A stretch of DNA of 64,000 nucleotides from Saprospiraceae bacterium (GCA_016710235.1 JADJLG010000001.1:3027501-3091500); one strand, 5' to 3'. Numbered from the stretch's first letter, positions 38,959 through 47,578 are shown. A program made the numbers and translations. The notes: generated by a model from the sequence alone, not told the origin.

Positions 38959-39387
38959 ATGATGGAGATGATTAAAGCAGAGCATAAATATTCTGACCTA
39001 ACTTCAAAAGTTATTGGCTGTGCAATGAAAGTTCATTCGGCTTTGGGTAACGGATTTCAGGAAGTGATTTATCAAAGAGCCCTGGAAATAGAAATGGCCG
39101 ATGAAAGAATTGAGTTTAGCAGAGAGTATGAAATGCCTGTATACTACAAGCATCAACAGATTGGAATGAGGCGAGTAGATTTTTTGATAGAGGGAGTAGT
39201 TTCTGTGGAGTTAAAAGCCATCATACAATTAGAGGATGTTCATCTAGCTCAGGCAATTAATTATCTCGAAGCATATGATTTAGAAGTTGGGTTATTAATA
39301 AATTTTGGGGCAAGAAGCCTTGAATTCAAAAGAGTGACCAACAAAAAGTTCAAACAAAAAAATCAAGGCAATCCAAAAATCAAATAA
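38959..39387 (+). CDS. GxxExxY family protein (PD-(D/E)xK-like)
   Basis: A 142-aa protein with the family motif GNGFQEVIY near residue 30 and a nuclease-like beta core with IGMRRVDFLIEGVVSVELKA near 72-90, where D, E and K resemble a PD-(D/E)xK site. Such proteins are common in Bacteroidota as lone or inserted genes; their role is unknown. It sits 20 bp after hsdR and 16 bp before hsdS, inside the restriction operon. Its 3' end (NQGNPKIK) shares CAAGGCAATC sequence with the hsdS linker repeats. Confidence 0.85.
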   Translation: MMEMIKAEHKYSDLTSKVIGCAMKVHSALGNGFQEVIYQRALEIEMADERIEFSREYEMPVYYKHQQIGMRRVDFLIEGVVSVELKAIIQLEDVHLAQAINYLEAYDLEVGLLINFGARSLEFKRVTNKKFKQKNQGNPKIK

Positions 39388-39403
39388 ATCACAGTGCAGA
39401 CAA

Positions 39404-40780
39404 ATGAGTAAGATAAACGAAAATAAATTGGTGCCGAAACTTCGCTTTTCTGACTTTGCAGGCGAGTGGGAAAAAGATGAATTGGGTAACTTAATCGAAA
39501 TCAAAGGCAGAATTGGCTATCGAGGATACACAGTAAATGACATTGTAGGTATAGGAGAGGGTGCAATTTCACTCAGTCCTAGCAATATAAGCGATAATAA
39601 TTTATTGCAATTTGAAAAGTCAACTTATATAACATGGGAAAAGTATAATGAATCACCTGAAATACAATTGAAAGATGGTTACACAGTCCTAGTGAAAACA
39701 GGTTCTTCTTACGGGAAAGCAGCACTAATAAAAAATCTACCTGAAAAATCTACAATTAATCCTCAATTAGTCGTATTAAAGCCAAATAAGATTGATAAGC
39801 GTTTTTTATTTTATATCGTTTCTAATGCTCCTGTTCAAAAGCAAATAGAAGCATCGGTTGTTGGAGGAGCAATTCCAACTTTATCACAAGAAAGCATTTC
39901 TAAATTTGAGGTTTTAATTCCACCCGATAAGGATAAAAGTGAACAAAAGAAAATCGCTGCTTGCCTTTCTTCTTTAGATGAAGTTATCACAGCCGAGAGC
40001 CAAAAGCTGGAAGTGCTGAAAGAACATAAAAAAGGCTTGTTGCAAAATTTGTTTCCGCAAAGTCGTCTGAACCGTGATTTATCTGATGAAATGATGAGCA
40101 TGATGGGCACGAAAAAAAATCAAGGCAATCAAGAAAATCAAAAAAATCAAGGTTCAGACAATGTGCCGAAAGTGAGATCTAAGGAGTTTGAGGATAGTGG
40201 GGAGTGGATGGAAACTACTTTAGGGGAAATTGGCGAACCTTTAATGTGTAAAAGAATCTTCAAGGAGGAGACTACCCCAAATCCAAATAATGGTGTTCCA
40301 TTTTACAAAATTGGAACTTTTGGTCGTTCAGCAGATGCATATATTTCTAAAGAAATTTATGAGGAATATAAAAGCAAGTATTCTTTTCCTAGAATTGGAG
40401 ACATATTGATTTCAGCCTCTGGAACAATTGGAAGATTAGTTATTTATGATGGTTCGCCCGCCTATTTTCAAGATTCAAATATTATTTGGTTAGGTCATTA
40501 TGAAGATGCTGTCCTAAATCGTTTTTTGCTTTACTGTTATTCTAATTTGACGTGGCAAACATCTGATGGCGGAGTTATTAGCAGATTATACAATTCTGAT
40601 TTCAAAAGGATGAAAATCAAATACCCTGATAATAAAGAAGAACAACAAAAAATCGCCTCTTGCCTTTCCTCCATTGACGAATTAATCATTGCCCAAACCC
40701 AAAAAATAGAAGCATTGCAACTACACAAAAAAGGATTGTTGCAAGGTTTGTTCCCTAATCTAAATGAAGTAACAGAATGA
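39404..40780 (+). CDS. hsdS: Type I restriction-modification specificity subunit HsdS
   Basis: A 458-aa protein that reads the bipartite DNA target. Two target-recognition domains (about residues 10-185 and 265-425) are each followed by a conserved helix (DEVITAESQKLEVLKEHKKG and DELIIAQTQKIEALQLHKKG). Between them, residues 239-250 are four tandem tripeptides NQG-NQE-NQK-NQG, encoded by in-frame 9-bp repeats. These could set the distance between half-sites. The stop overlaps the next ATG (ATGA). The target sequence itself cannot be inferred. Confidence 0.93.
   Translation: MSKINENKLVPKLRFSDFAGEWEKDELGNLIEIKGRIGYRGYTVNDIVGIGEGAISLSPSNISDNNLLQFEKSTYITWEKYNESPEIQLKDGYTVLVKTGSSYGKAALIKNLPEKSTINPQLVVLKPNKIDKRFLFYIVSNAPVQKQIEASVVGGAIPTLSQESISKFEVLIPPDKDKSEQKKIAACLSSLDEVITAESQKLEVLKEHKKGLLQNLFPQSRLNRDLSDEMMSMMGTKKNQGNQENQKNQGSDNVPKVRSKEFEDSGEWMETTLGEIGEPLMCKRIFKEETTPNPNNGVPFYKIGTFGRSADAYISKEIYEEYKSKYSFPRIGDILISASGTIGRLVIYDGSPAYFQDSNIIWLGHYEDAVLNRFLLYCYSNLTWQTSDGGVISRLYNSDFKRMKIKYPDNKEEQQKIASCLSSIDELIIAQTQKIEALQLHKKGLLQGLFPNLNEVTE
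40118..40153 (+). repeat. Four in-frame 9-bp repeats in the HsdS linker
   Basis: AATCAAGGC, AATCAAGAA, AATCAAAAA, AATCAAGGT in tandem, each encoding N-Q-x. A gain or loss of one unit adds or removes three residues without a frameshift. A related unit pair (AATCAAGGC, AATCCAAAA) ends the GxxExxY gene at 39361-39378. Confidence 0.85.
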
Positions 40781-41810
40781 GCGAAGTAATAAACATAAAC
40801 CATCCGGAATATGGTGAAATTTTGCAACAAGCTGTTGCCGAAATTCATGCAGCTCGAAATTTGGTTGCCAGGCAATTGGCAAAGGCAACCAACACGGTGT
40901 ATTGGAACTTGGGGAAATTGCTGTTTGAGAAGCAATTAGCAGAAGGTTATGGTAGCGGAGTGGTCAATCAACTTTCTATTGACCTAAAAAAAGAATTTCC
41001 CGATATGGGCGTTTCGCCTCGCAATTTGTGGGATATGAAACGCTTCTATGAGCGTTATCATTTGGCAGATGAGAAACTGCGACAGGCTGTCGCAGTTTTG
41101 CCGTGGGGGCACAATGTGCTGTTAATCAACAAGGTTCAATCACTTGATGCCGTAACCTTTTATGCCATCGAAGCGGTAAATAAAGGTTGGAGTAGAGATT
41201 GGTTACTCAATGCCATTAAAATGGACAGCTATACCCATGCCCAAAAGCAAATCCAATCGCATAATTTTATCGAAACGCTTCCCATAGCTCAAGCAGACTA
41301 TGTTAACGAAGTATTTAAAGACAGGTACAATCTTGGTTTTTTAGGTATCACAGAAAAAGCAAAAGAATCAGATTTAGAAAAACGACTGGTAGAAAAGATA
41401 AAATCGTTTGTGTTGGAATTGGGAAAAGGTTTTTCGTTTATTGGCAACCAATACCGATTGGAGTATAACAACAAAGAGTATTTTGTAGATATGCTTTTCT
41501 TTCATCGTGGCTTGCGCTCATTAGTGGCTATGGAACTCAAAATAGGAAGTTTTAAACCAGAATATGTAGGCAAAATGAATGTCTATCTTTCATTGCTTGA
41601 CAAATTAGAAAAGGCGAAAACGAAAACCAATCTATTGGCATTATACTTTGTGCAGACAAAGACCATTTGGATGTGGAAATTGCTTTGCAAGACATCAATA
41701 AACCCATTGGTGTCGCTGAATACCAATTATTATTACCCAAAGATGAATTACACACTTTGTTAAAAAATGAAATAAAAGCTGTGGAAGAAAATAATCAGGA
41801 GCAACCATGA
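40777..41810 (+). pseudogene. DUF1016/YhcG-family PDDEXK nuclease, single-base frameshift near the 3' end
   Basis: A DUF1016 (YhcG) protein: N-terminal helical domain with ATNTVYWNLGKLLFEKQLAE and FPDMGVSPRNLWDMKRFYE, then a PDDEXK nuclease domain with VDMLFFHRGLRSLVAMELK. The frame as given ends at 41763 in an odd tail. In the +1 register the expected ending appears (QSIGIILCADKDHLDVEIAL through LLKNEIKAVEENNQEQP), stopping at 41808-41810 with ATGA overlap to hsdM. One extra A in the GAAAAGG run at 41609-41612 restores K-G-E-N-E-N-Q and the complete gene. Probably intact in the living strain. Such genes accompany type I systems; the role is unknown. Confidence 0.88.
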
Positions 41811-43423
41811 CAGAAAATAATCAAACCCAATTAGGCAATACACTTTGGAAAATTGCTGACGAATTGCGTGGAGCCATGAACGCTGACCAGTTCCGTGATT
41901 ATATGCTTTCGTTTTTGTTTTTACGTTATTTAAGCGACAACTACGAAGCATCAGCCAAAAAGGAATTAGGCAAAGACTATCCTATTCTAAAAGATAATGA
42001 TAAACGAACACCGCTTTCTATTTGGTATGCGCAGAACAAAACCGATGTAAAGGAATTCGAAAAGCAAATGCGAAGAAAGGTTCACTATGTAATTGAGCCA
42101 ACGCATTTATGGAACAGCATTGCGGAATTGGCTAAAACACAAAGCAAAGAATTGCTTCGCACTTTGCAAGATGGTTTTAAATACATAGAAAATGAATCCT
42201 TTGAAAGCACCTTTCAGGGCTTGTTTTCTGAAATCAATTTAGATTCTGACAAACTTGGAAAGAACTACGAAGAACGAAATAAGAAACTCTGCAATATCAT
42301 TCAAACCATTGCAGAAGGCATAAAAGAATTCGATAAAGGGGACGATGCTGATTATTTAGGAAATGCCTACGAGTTTTTAATTGGTAAGTTTGCAGCAGGT
42401 TCAGGACAAAAAGCTGGCGAGTTTTATACACCGCAAAGAATTTCAGACATACTTTCTTCTATTGTGATACTTGACAGCCAAGACCCAAGTTCAGGCGAAA
42501 AGAAAAAGATTGAACAGGTTTTAGACTTTGCCTGTGGTTCGGGTTCGTTATTGCTCAACGTCCGCAAAAAAATGACAGATGCAGGCGGAACAATCGGTAA
42601 AATATTCGGACAAGAGAAAAACATCACAACATACAACTTAGCACGAATGAACATGCTTTTGCATGGCGTGAAAGACACAGAATTTGAAATTCATCATGGA
42701 GACACTTTACTCAACGATTGGGAAATACTCAATGAAATAAATCCATCTAAGAAATTAGAATTTGATGCGATTGTAGCCAATCCACCATTCAGCTATCGTT
42801 GGGAACCAACAGAAGCAATGGGAGAAGATTTTCGTTTCAAAAGTTACGGTCTCGCACCAAAGTCAGCAGCCGACTTTGCTTTTCTGTTACACGGTTTTCA
42901 CTTTTTAAGTAAAGAGGGAACAATGGCAATCATATTACCTCACGGTGTTTTATTCAGAAGCGGAGCAGAAGAAAAAATCAGAAGAAAACTTTTAGAGGAC
43001 GGAAATATTGACACCGTTATTGGTCTTCCTGCAAATCTGTTTTTCTCGACAGGTATTCCGGTTTGTATTTTGATTTTAAAGAAGTGCAAAAAATTTGACG
43101 ATGTGTTATTCATTAATGCCGTTGACCACTTTGAAAAGGGCAAACGACAAAACAGTTTACTACCTGAGAACATTGACAAGATAGTTAACACATACAGAAA
43201 CAGAACAGAGGAAACTCGTTACTCTCGTAGAGTGACAATGGACGAAATTGTGAAAAACGAATTCAACCTGAATATTTCACGTTATGTAAGCACAACTTTG
43301 GACGAAGAACTCATTGACTTGAAAGAGGTAAACAAAAAACTCATTGACCTTGACAAAGAAATATCCGAAGCAAGAGAAACACATAACAAATTTTTAAAAG
43401 AGCTGGGACTTCCTCCGATATAA
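41807..43423 (+). CDS. hsdM: Type I restriction-modification DNA methyltransferase HsdM
   Basis: A 538-aa adenine-N6 methyltransferase. The N-terminal helical domain contains MNADQFRDYMLSFLFLRYLS, the SAM-binding motif I is VLDFACGSGSLLLNV near residue 235, and the catalytic motif IV is NPPF in VANPPFSYRW near 325. The C-terminal tail has a long helix (LKEVNKKLIDLDKEISEARE). It completes the R-S-M set and lies last in the operon, coupled by ATGA to the frameshifted DUF1016 gene. It appears intact. Confidence 0.94.
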   Translation: MTENNQTQLGNTLWKIADELRGAMNADQFRDYMLSFLFLRYLSDNYEASAKKELGKDYPILKDNDKRTPLSIWYAQNKTDVKEFEKQMRRKVHYVIEPTHLWNSIAELAKTQSKELLRTLQDGFKYIENESFESTFQGLFSEINLDSDKLGKNYEERNKKLCNIIQTIAEGIKEFDKGDDADYLGNAYEFLIGKFAAGSGQKAGEFYTPQRISDILSSIVILDSQDPSSGEKKKIEQVLDFACGSGSLLLNVRKKMTDAGGTIGKIFGQEKNITTYNLARMNMLLHGVKDTEFEIHHGDTLLNDWEILNEINPSKKLEFDAIVANPPFSYRWEPTEAMGEDFRFKSYGLAPKSAADFAFLLHGFHFLSKEGTMAIILPHGVLFRSGAEEKIRRKLLEDGNIDTVIGLPANLFFSTGIPVCILILKKCKKFDDVLFINAVDHFEKGKRQNSLLPENIDKIVNTYRNRTEETRYSRRVTMDEIVKNEFNLNISRYVSTTLDEELIDLKEVNKKLIDLDKEISEARETHNKFLKELGLPPI

Positions 43424-43864
43424 ACTAATGATGAACCAAAGCTATATACAAGCACATTTCCAAAGCCACACAAGCCAACGTACAGACCACAGCTTTGTCA
43501 AAGAGCTTGCAAAGCAAACGCAAGACAAGATCGTTTTTTAAAATTTCCAGACCCTTTAAAAAAATTAAAAAACGCAACGCTCAATCCGACAGGCAATAAC
43601 ATGAAAACTCAAAAAGATATGGTTTGCAAGGACAGGAACAGAAAACCAGCCCATAACTTACAAGAATTATACAAAGCTCTGCATAGTACCGATAGGCCTA
43701 CCAATACATTCGATCAATATCGGTACAAATTGACTCTTCTACTCTATCCGGGGTGACTGAATAAATCAAGCATGTACAGTTTCCCAATTATTGATTTTCT
43801 GAGCATAAGGGCCTGCTTTTACTCCTTAAGATATTTCATGGATATTTCATGAATACTTCACATA
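43424..43864. other. Intergenic region at the right border of the restriction-modification island
   Basis: About 440 bp with no convincing gene. It contains AAGCACATTTCCAAAGCC and CACAAGCC elements and the core GCTTTG...CAAAGC at about 43490-43515, resembling the hairpin left of hsdR. Near the GNAT gene are two 11-bp direct repeats (43830-43851). Confidence 0.45.
43830..43851. repeat. Pair of 11-bp direct repeats
   Basis: GATATTTCATG occurs twice head to tail (43830-43840, 43841-43851), followed by a degenerate third copy. It lies just past the GNAT stop; no function is evident. Confidence 0.4.
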
Positions 43865-44311
43865 TCAAATCATAGTAACCAGCGATTTTTCCATCTCATG
43901 ATGCTGTATTCCAACTTCGATGAATGGATCTCCAAGTTTTTGATATCCCAGTTTCTCATAAAATGGAATAGACACATCACGTGCATGCAAAGTAATCCTT
44001 TCATAACCCAGAAGTTTTGCCTTTTTTTCTGCAAACTCCACCAAAGCGGTTCCTATGCCTTTTGCTTGCAAGTCAGGCTCTACACAGACCTGTCTCATTT
44101 TGAATACAGGCTCAGGTCTTATCTGATGTAGAACGAGTGCAGCGACCATTTGCTCTTGATCATCAAAACCCGCCAGATGTATTGAATCAAATTCAGCTTC
44201 TATTTGCTCTATGGTATAATCTAAATGCAAGGGTTCCCTCAAAACGCGATATCTCAATCTCAGGGAAGCATCATATTCTGGCGAGCCATAAAGTATTTGT
44301 GTGTAATGCAT
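43865..44311 (-). CDS. GNAT family N-acetyltransferase
   Basis: A 148-aa acetyltransferase. The acetyl-CoA loop QVCVEPDLQAKGIGTALVEFAE (shown as QAKGIGTALV near residue 83) and the strand ERITLHARDVSIPFYEKLGY are the GNAT motif A and B. The ATG at 44311 is preferred to a TTG three bases earlier; it overlaps the lyase stop as TGATG. It is co-transcribed with the HMG-CoA lyase. The acceptor substrate is unknown. Confidence 0.88.
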   Translation of the reverse strand: MHYTQILYGSPEYDASLRLRYRVLREPLHLDYTIEQIEAEFDSIHLAGFDDQEQMVAALVLHQIRPEPVFKMRQVCVEPDLQAKGIGTALVEFAEKKAKLLGYERITLHARDVSIPFYEKLGYQKLGDPFIEVGIQHHEMEKSLVTMI

Positions 44312-45189
44312 CAATGTTTCAGTTTGGCTTGTGAAAAAACGCGTTCACAAATCAGCAGTGCTTTTTGGAGCTCTTCCCAATGGATATCCGGCATCAAAGC
44401 TTTGTTTTTAAGATGTAACAGCATTTTCTCCATCGGCATATTCCCTACGAGTTCGTCCTTGGCCATAGGGCAGCCACCATATGCCTTCAGAGCGCCATCA
44501 AATCTCCGGCAACCTGCATGATATGCAGCTTCGAGCTTTTCTTCCCATTTGTCCGGAAGTGAGTGAAAATGAGCCCCAATTTCTAATGCAGGAAATCTCG
44601 GTAAAACAAAACCAAACAAGTATCGAATGCTTTCCGGGGTTGAAACGCCTATTGTGTCAGACAAGGCAAACTTATGTATCCCCAGGGAAGCAAGTCTATC
44701 CATCCAAAGGGCAATTTTGTCAGCATTCCACTCATCTCCATAAGGATTGCCGAATGCCATCGACAGGTATATCACGATCTCTTTTTCGGAGTCGTTGGCC
44801 ATGTTTTGCATCCGTTTTACCAATTCAAAGGACTTCTCTATGGTGGAATTTGTGTTCCTCAATTGAAAGGTTTCTGATATTGAAAAAGGATAACCCATAA
44901 ATCGAATCTGTTCAAAACTACAGGCATCCTGTACACCTTTCAGATTGGCTACTATTGCGAGCAAATCTGTCCCCTCCTGAAGTTGAAGGTGCTGCACCAC
45001 TTCCTTTGTATCACGCATCTGAGGTATCGCCTGCGGTGAGACAAAGCTGCCAAAATCGAGAGTGTCAAATCCTACTCGCAGCAATTGGTTCAGGTATTCT
45101 ATCTTGAGTGCAGTAGGTACAAAAGCAGGCATACCTTGCATGGCATCACGAGGACATTCAACAAATTTTAGCCGACCCTGTTTTTCCAT
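44311..45189 (-). CDS. Hydroxymethylglutaryl-CoA lyase
   Basis: A 292-aa lyase that splits HMG-CoA to acetoacetate and acetyl-CoA, the last step of leucine degradation. It shows the opening KFVECPRDAMQGMPAFVP, DTLDFGSFVSPQAIPQM, the metal-binding pair GAHFHS and the flexible catalytic loop YGGCPMAKDELVGNMPME with its Cys. Length and motif order fit the family, although the N-terminal ligand ECPRDAMQG varies slightly from the usual EVGPRDGLQ. Its stop is coupled to the GNAT gene. Confidence 0.9.
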   Translation of the reverse strand: MEKQGRLKFVECPRDAMQGMPAFVPTALKIEYLNQLLRVGFDTLDFGSFVSPQAIPQMRDTKEVVQHLQLQEGTDLLAIVANLKGVQDACSFEQIRFMGYPFSISETFQLRNTNSTIEKSFELVKRMQNMANDSEKEIVIYLSMAFGNPYGDEWNADKIALWMDRLASLGIHKFALSDTIGVSTPESIRYLFGFVLPRFPALEIGAHFHSLPDKWEEKLEAAYHAGCRRFDGALKAYGGCPMAKDELVGNMPMEKMLLHLKNKALMPDIHWEELQKALLICERVFSQAKLKH

Positions 45190-45235
45190 TATAAAGCAAA
45201 TGTAAGCCGCATTCTGTCAGATTTTCAATACATAT

Positions 45236-45454
45236 ATGAATCAAACAAAATATTTATCACTTCTCATCTCCGGATTTGCTCTGTTTCTAATGGGTTTCAT
45301 CGGTATCTTTCTCAATTTGATTGGAGCACAACTTGTTCCTCTGGCTTGGTTAGACAGTTTTGGACCGGGAATTTCTTATCTTTTGAAAGGATTTGTTGCG
45401 GTATTGGGCATATGTTTGGCCTACCTGGCTTATTTATATAAAAATAATTTTTAA
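45236..45454 (+). CDS. Small membrane protein with two transmembrane segments
   Basis: 72 residues with two hydrophobic stretches (ISGFALFLMGFIGIFLNLIG and YLLKGFVAVLGICLAYLAYL). No signal cleavage or known motif. It stands 46 bp from the divergent HMG-CoA lyase and about 70 bp before the TonB-like gene, so it may be its operon leader. Function not recognised. Confidence 0.6.
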   Translation: MNQTKYLSLLISGFALFLMGFIGIFLNLIGAQLVPLAWLDSFGPGISYLLKGFVAVLGICLAYLAYLYKNNF

Positions 45455-45525
45455 TATATTTTTTTGGCCAAATACAAACGAATTGCAGAAAAAATGCGTT
45501 TTTTGTGAATAAATGTGGAGTAAAG

Positions 45526-46533
45526 ATGAGTGTAGCATATTTTAGTTATGTCAAAACAGAGCAAAAGAACAGTATAAAAGCTTTCGTAGGCTCTATCAGC
45601 ATCTTATTGTTGCTATTGATCCTCATCTATTTCCTTAGATTTGAAATCAAACCACCTGAAGAACTTGACGCACCCCCGTATTTGAGTTTGGTGGACTTTA
45701 TACCTATTGAGAGAATAAAAGATTATGAAGATGCTGGAGGGAGTAAAGGAGCTCCGGGACTGGAAGAGCTGGAAGGTGGATCTAAGGGCAATGCTGAGCA
45801 GACCCCTCAACCGGAACCGGATCCTGTAGCAGATTCAAAAGTAGAAACAAAGCCGGTAGAAACACAAACGGTGCCTACATCACCCCCTCCAGTGGTGACT
45901 TCATCAGAACCTGATGTAGTAAAACTGCCTACACCTCCTCCTATCAAAATACCTCCAAAGCCTGCTCCGGATGTCGTTACGGCTCCAAGCAGTCCAGGTA
46001 AAGTCAATGTGCCTGAACCGACCAAACCTTCAACGACTCCGAGCACATCAGCCGGAGATGATGATCAACCGGGTAGTGGTGGCACAGGAACTGGGTCCGG
46101 TAGTGGCACAGGCAGTGGCGATGCAAACTCAGGTAGTGGAACAGGTGCAGGTGGTGGCACAGGAACTGGTGGCGGTGGCGGTACGGGAGGTGGTTCCGGA
46201 GCAGGAACCGGCTCGGGAACAGGTGATGGTGTTGGTGTCGATTTTGACGAAACGGGACCACTCAGAAGACAAAGAGACTATTGTCCGAATACTAAACTGC
46301 TCGCTACACCAAAACCCCAAAAAGTTGCCTTTAATATTTGTATCAACAGAGAAGGCTATGTGACTTATTGCAGATATAACAGCAGACAATCTGAAAGTAA
46401 AGACATCGCTTTCATCAAAAAAGCATTGGAAACAATGAAAGATTGCAGATTCAAGCCTAACGACAAAGCGCCTAAGAAGGAATGTGGCGTGGTGACCTTT
46501 GTATCGGCAGGTCAAAACAAGCCCTTGAATTGA
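45526..46533 (+). CDS. TonB-like protein with a proline-rich and a glycine-rich linker
   Basis: A 335-aa single-pass protein: N-terminal membrane anchor (AFVGSISILLLLLILIYFLR), a Pro/Val/Thr-rich linker to about residue 175, then about 60 residues of G, S and T. A C-terminal globular domain contains KVAFNICINREGYVTYCRYN and DCRFKP, with a TonB-C-like beta fold. The layout fits an energy transducer that spans the periplasm. ATG at 45526 was chosen for its GGAG ribosome-binding site; the GTG at 45505 is weaker. No exbB or exbD is nearby. Confidence 0.7.
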   Translation: MSVAYFSYVKTEQKNSIKAFVGSISILLLLLILIYFLRFEIKPPEELDAPPYLSLVDFIPIERIKDYEDAGGSKGAPGLEELEGGSKGNAEQTPQPEPDPVADSKVETKPVETQTVPTSPPPVVTSSEPDVVKLPTPPPIKIPPKPAPDVVTAPSSPGKVNVPEPTKPSTTPSTSAGDDDQPGSGGTGTGSGSGTGSGDANSGSGTGAGGGTGTGGGGGTGGGSGAGTGSGTGDGVGVDFDETGPLRRQRDYCPNTKLLATPKPQKVAFNICINREGYVTYCRYNSRQSESKDIAFIKKALETMKDCRFKPNDKAPKKECGVVTFVSAGQNKPLN

Positions 46534-46536
46534 TAG

Positions 46537-46564
46537 AAGTCTGCTGACTTGGTTCAGACTTTTA
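46537..46564 (+). terminator. Intrinsic terminator after the TonB-like gene
   Basis: AAGTCTG (46537-46543) pairs with CAGACTT (46555-46561) over an 11-nt loop, with TTTT at the end of the stem. It lies between convergent genes. Confidence 0.55.
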
Positions 46565-46599
46565 CAGCTGGATCTTCAATTTTATTCCTGAATTACTTT

Positions 46600-47577
46600 T
46601 TAAAGCTTCCCTGGGGTATATTGTCTGTCCGCTTTAGATTCATCTGAATGTAGACCAAATATAAACTCTAATGGTGAGCTTAACCTTTGGCTCCAATCCG
46701 CATGACTATGTGATGCTCCCTGCCATTTATGACTCACAGTTGTCAATTGTACCGACAATTTTCTTTCATCAAGTACTTTGTCAATTTTTTGCTGAGCGGG
46801 TTCATACCAGGAGTCCAGATTTTCCGTCCCGTAATCGAAATAGATGCGTTTATCTTTCAATGCTGTATCATCTACTGTACTCAAGTATTTGACAAAGCCG
46901 TCTGAGCACGCGTTACAATCTTTGATCCTGCTGAGAGGCCAATGCGTTGACATGCAAATCGCACTACCAAAGACTTCAGGATGCTCCAGGAGGGCATAAA
47001 ATGAGATCAAGGCTCCCATGCTTGCACCACCAACGGTGGTAGATTCTGCACCCGATAAGGTTCTGAAATTTCTGTCTATGTAAGGTTTTAGCTCGCTGAT
47101 CAAGAAACTCAGGTATTTGTCTGACAATGGTTTGCCACCATACTCAGCTTTGATGGCTGCCTTGGTGATGGAATTCAATTTCTCAAACGCTTTGGAAGGG
47201 TTAAATTCTCTGTATCGCTTTTCAGAATTCCAGACACCCACAAGGATAAATGGCCTCACCACTGAATCTCGTATGAGTTTATCGACGATTTGATCAAAAT
47301 GTAGAGATTCTGATTGATATGATACTTTATCATCAAAAGCATTCTGTCCATCCATCCAGTAAAGTACCGGATATTCTTTCCCGCTTTGAAAATAATCAAC
47401 CGGCAACAAAATGTCCAGATTTCGGGAACTGACAAATTGGGATTTGAATCTCAACATTCTTTGCTGTAAACCAATGGAGTCCAAAAACTCAACATTCTGA
47501 GCCTTAGATACAGGAGCAATGACAAGACTGTACAAAAAGCAGGGCGAAAGATATCTCAGGAAGCGACTCCAATTCAT
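46600..47577 (-). CDS. Secreted alpha/beta-hydrolase esterase (Esterase D-like)
   Basis: A 325-aa exported hydrolase with signal peptide MNWSRFLRYLSPCFLYSLVI ending near KAQ. The nucleophile elbow is VGGASMGALISFY near residue 185, and YPVLYWMDGQNAFDD is the early strand-loop typical of the putative esterase group (Fes/IroE-like). A late His (SHSHADW region) may complete the triad. The ATG at 47577, 1 bp past the pyrG stop, is used instead of 47607, which would overlap pyrG. Substrate unknown. Confidence 0.82.
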   Translation of the reverse strand: MNWSRFLRYLSPCFLYSLVIAPVSKAQNVEFLDSIGLQQRMLRFKSQFVSSRNLDILLPVDYFQSGKEYPVLYWMDGQNAFDDKVSYQSESLHFDQIVDKLIRDSVVRPFILVGVWNSEKRYREFNPSKAFEKLNSITKAAIKAEYGGKPLSDKYLSFLISELKPYIDRNFRTLSGAESTTVGGASMGALISFYALLEHPEVFGSAICMSTHWPLSRIKDCNACSDGFVKYLSTVDDTALKDKRIYFDYGTENLDSWYEPAQQKIDKVLDERKLSVQLTTVSHKWQGASHSHADWSQRLSSPLEFIFGLHSDESKADRQYTPGKL

Positions 47578-47578
47578 T

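Noticed and set aside
45505..45525. GTG start for the TonB-like gene
   Set aside because: The ATG at 45526 has a GGAG site at proper spacing and a direct membrane anchor; the GTG adds seven atypical residues.
46076..46240. CRISPR-like repetitive appearance
   Set aside because: The repetition is GGT/ACA codon usage of a low-complexity protein tract, with no regular repeat-spacer pattern. No CRISPR array was seen elsewhere.
45807..46515. Antisense open frames across the TonB-like gene
   Set aside because: They are mirror frames created by the GGT/ACC-rich tract and low-complexity composition.
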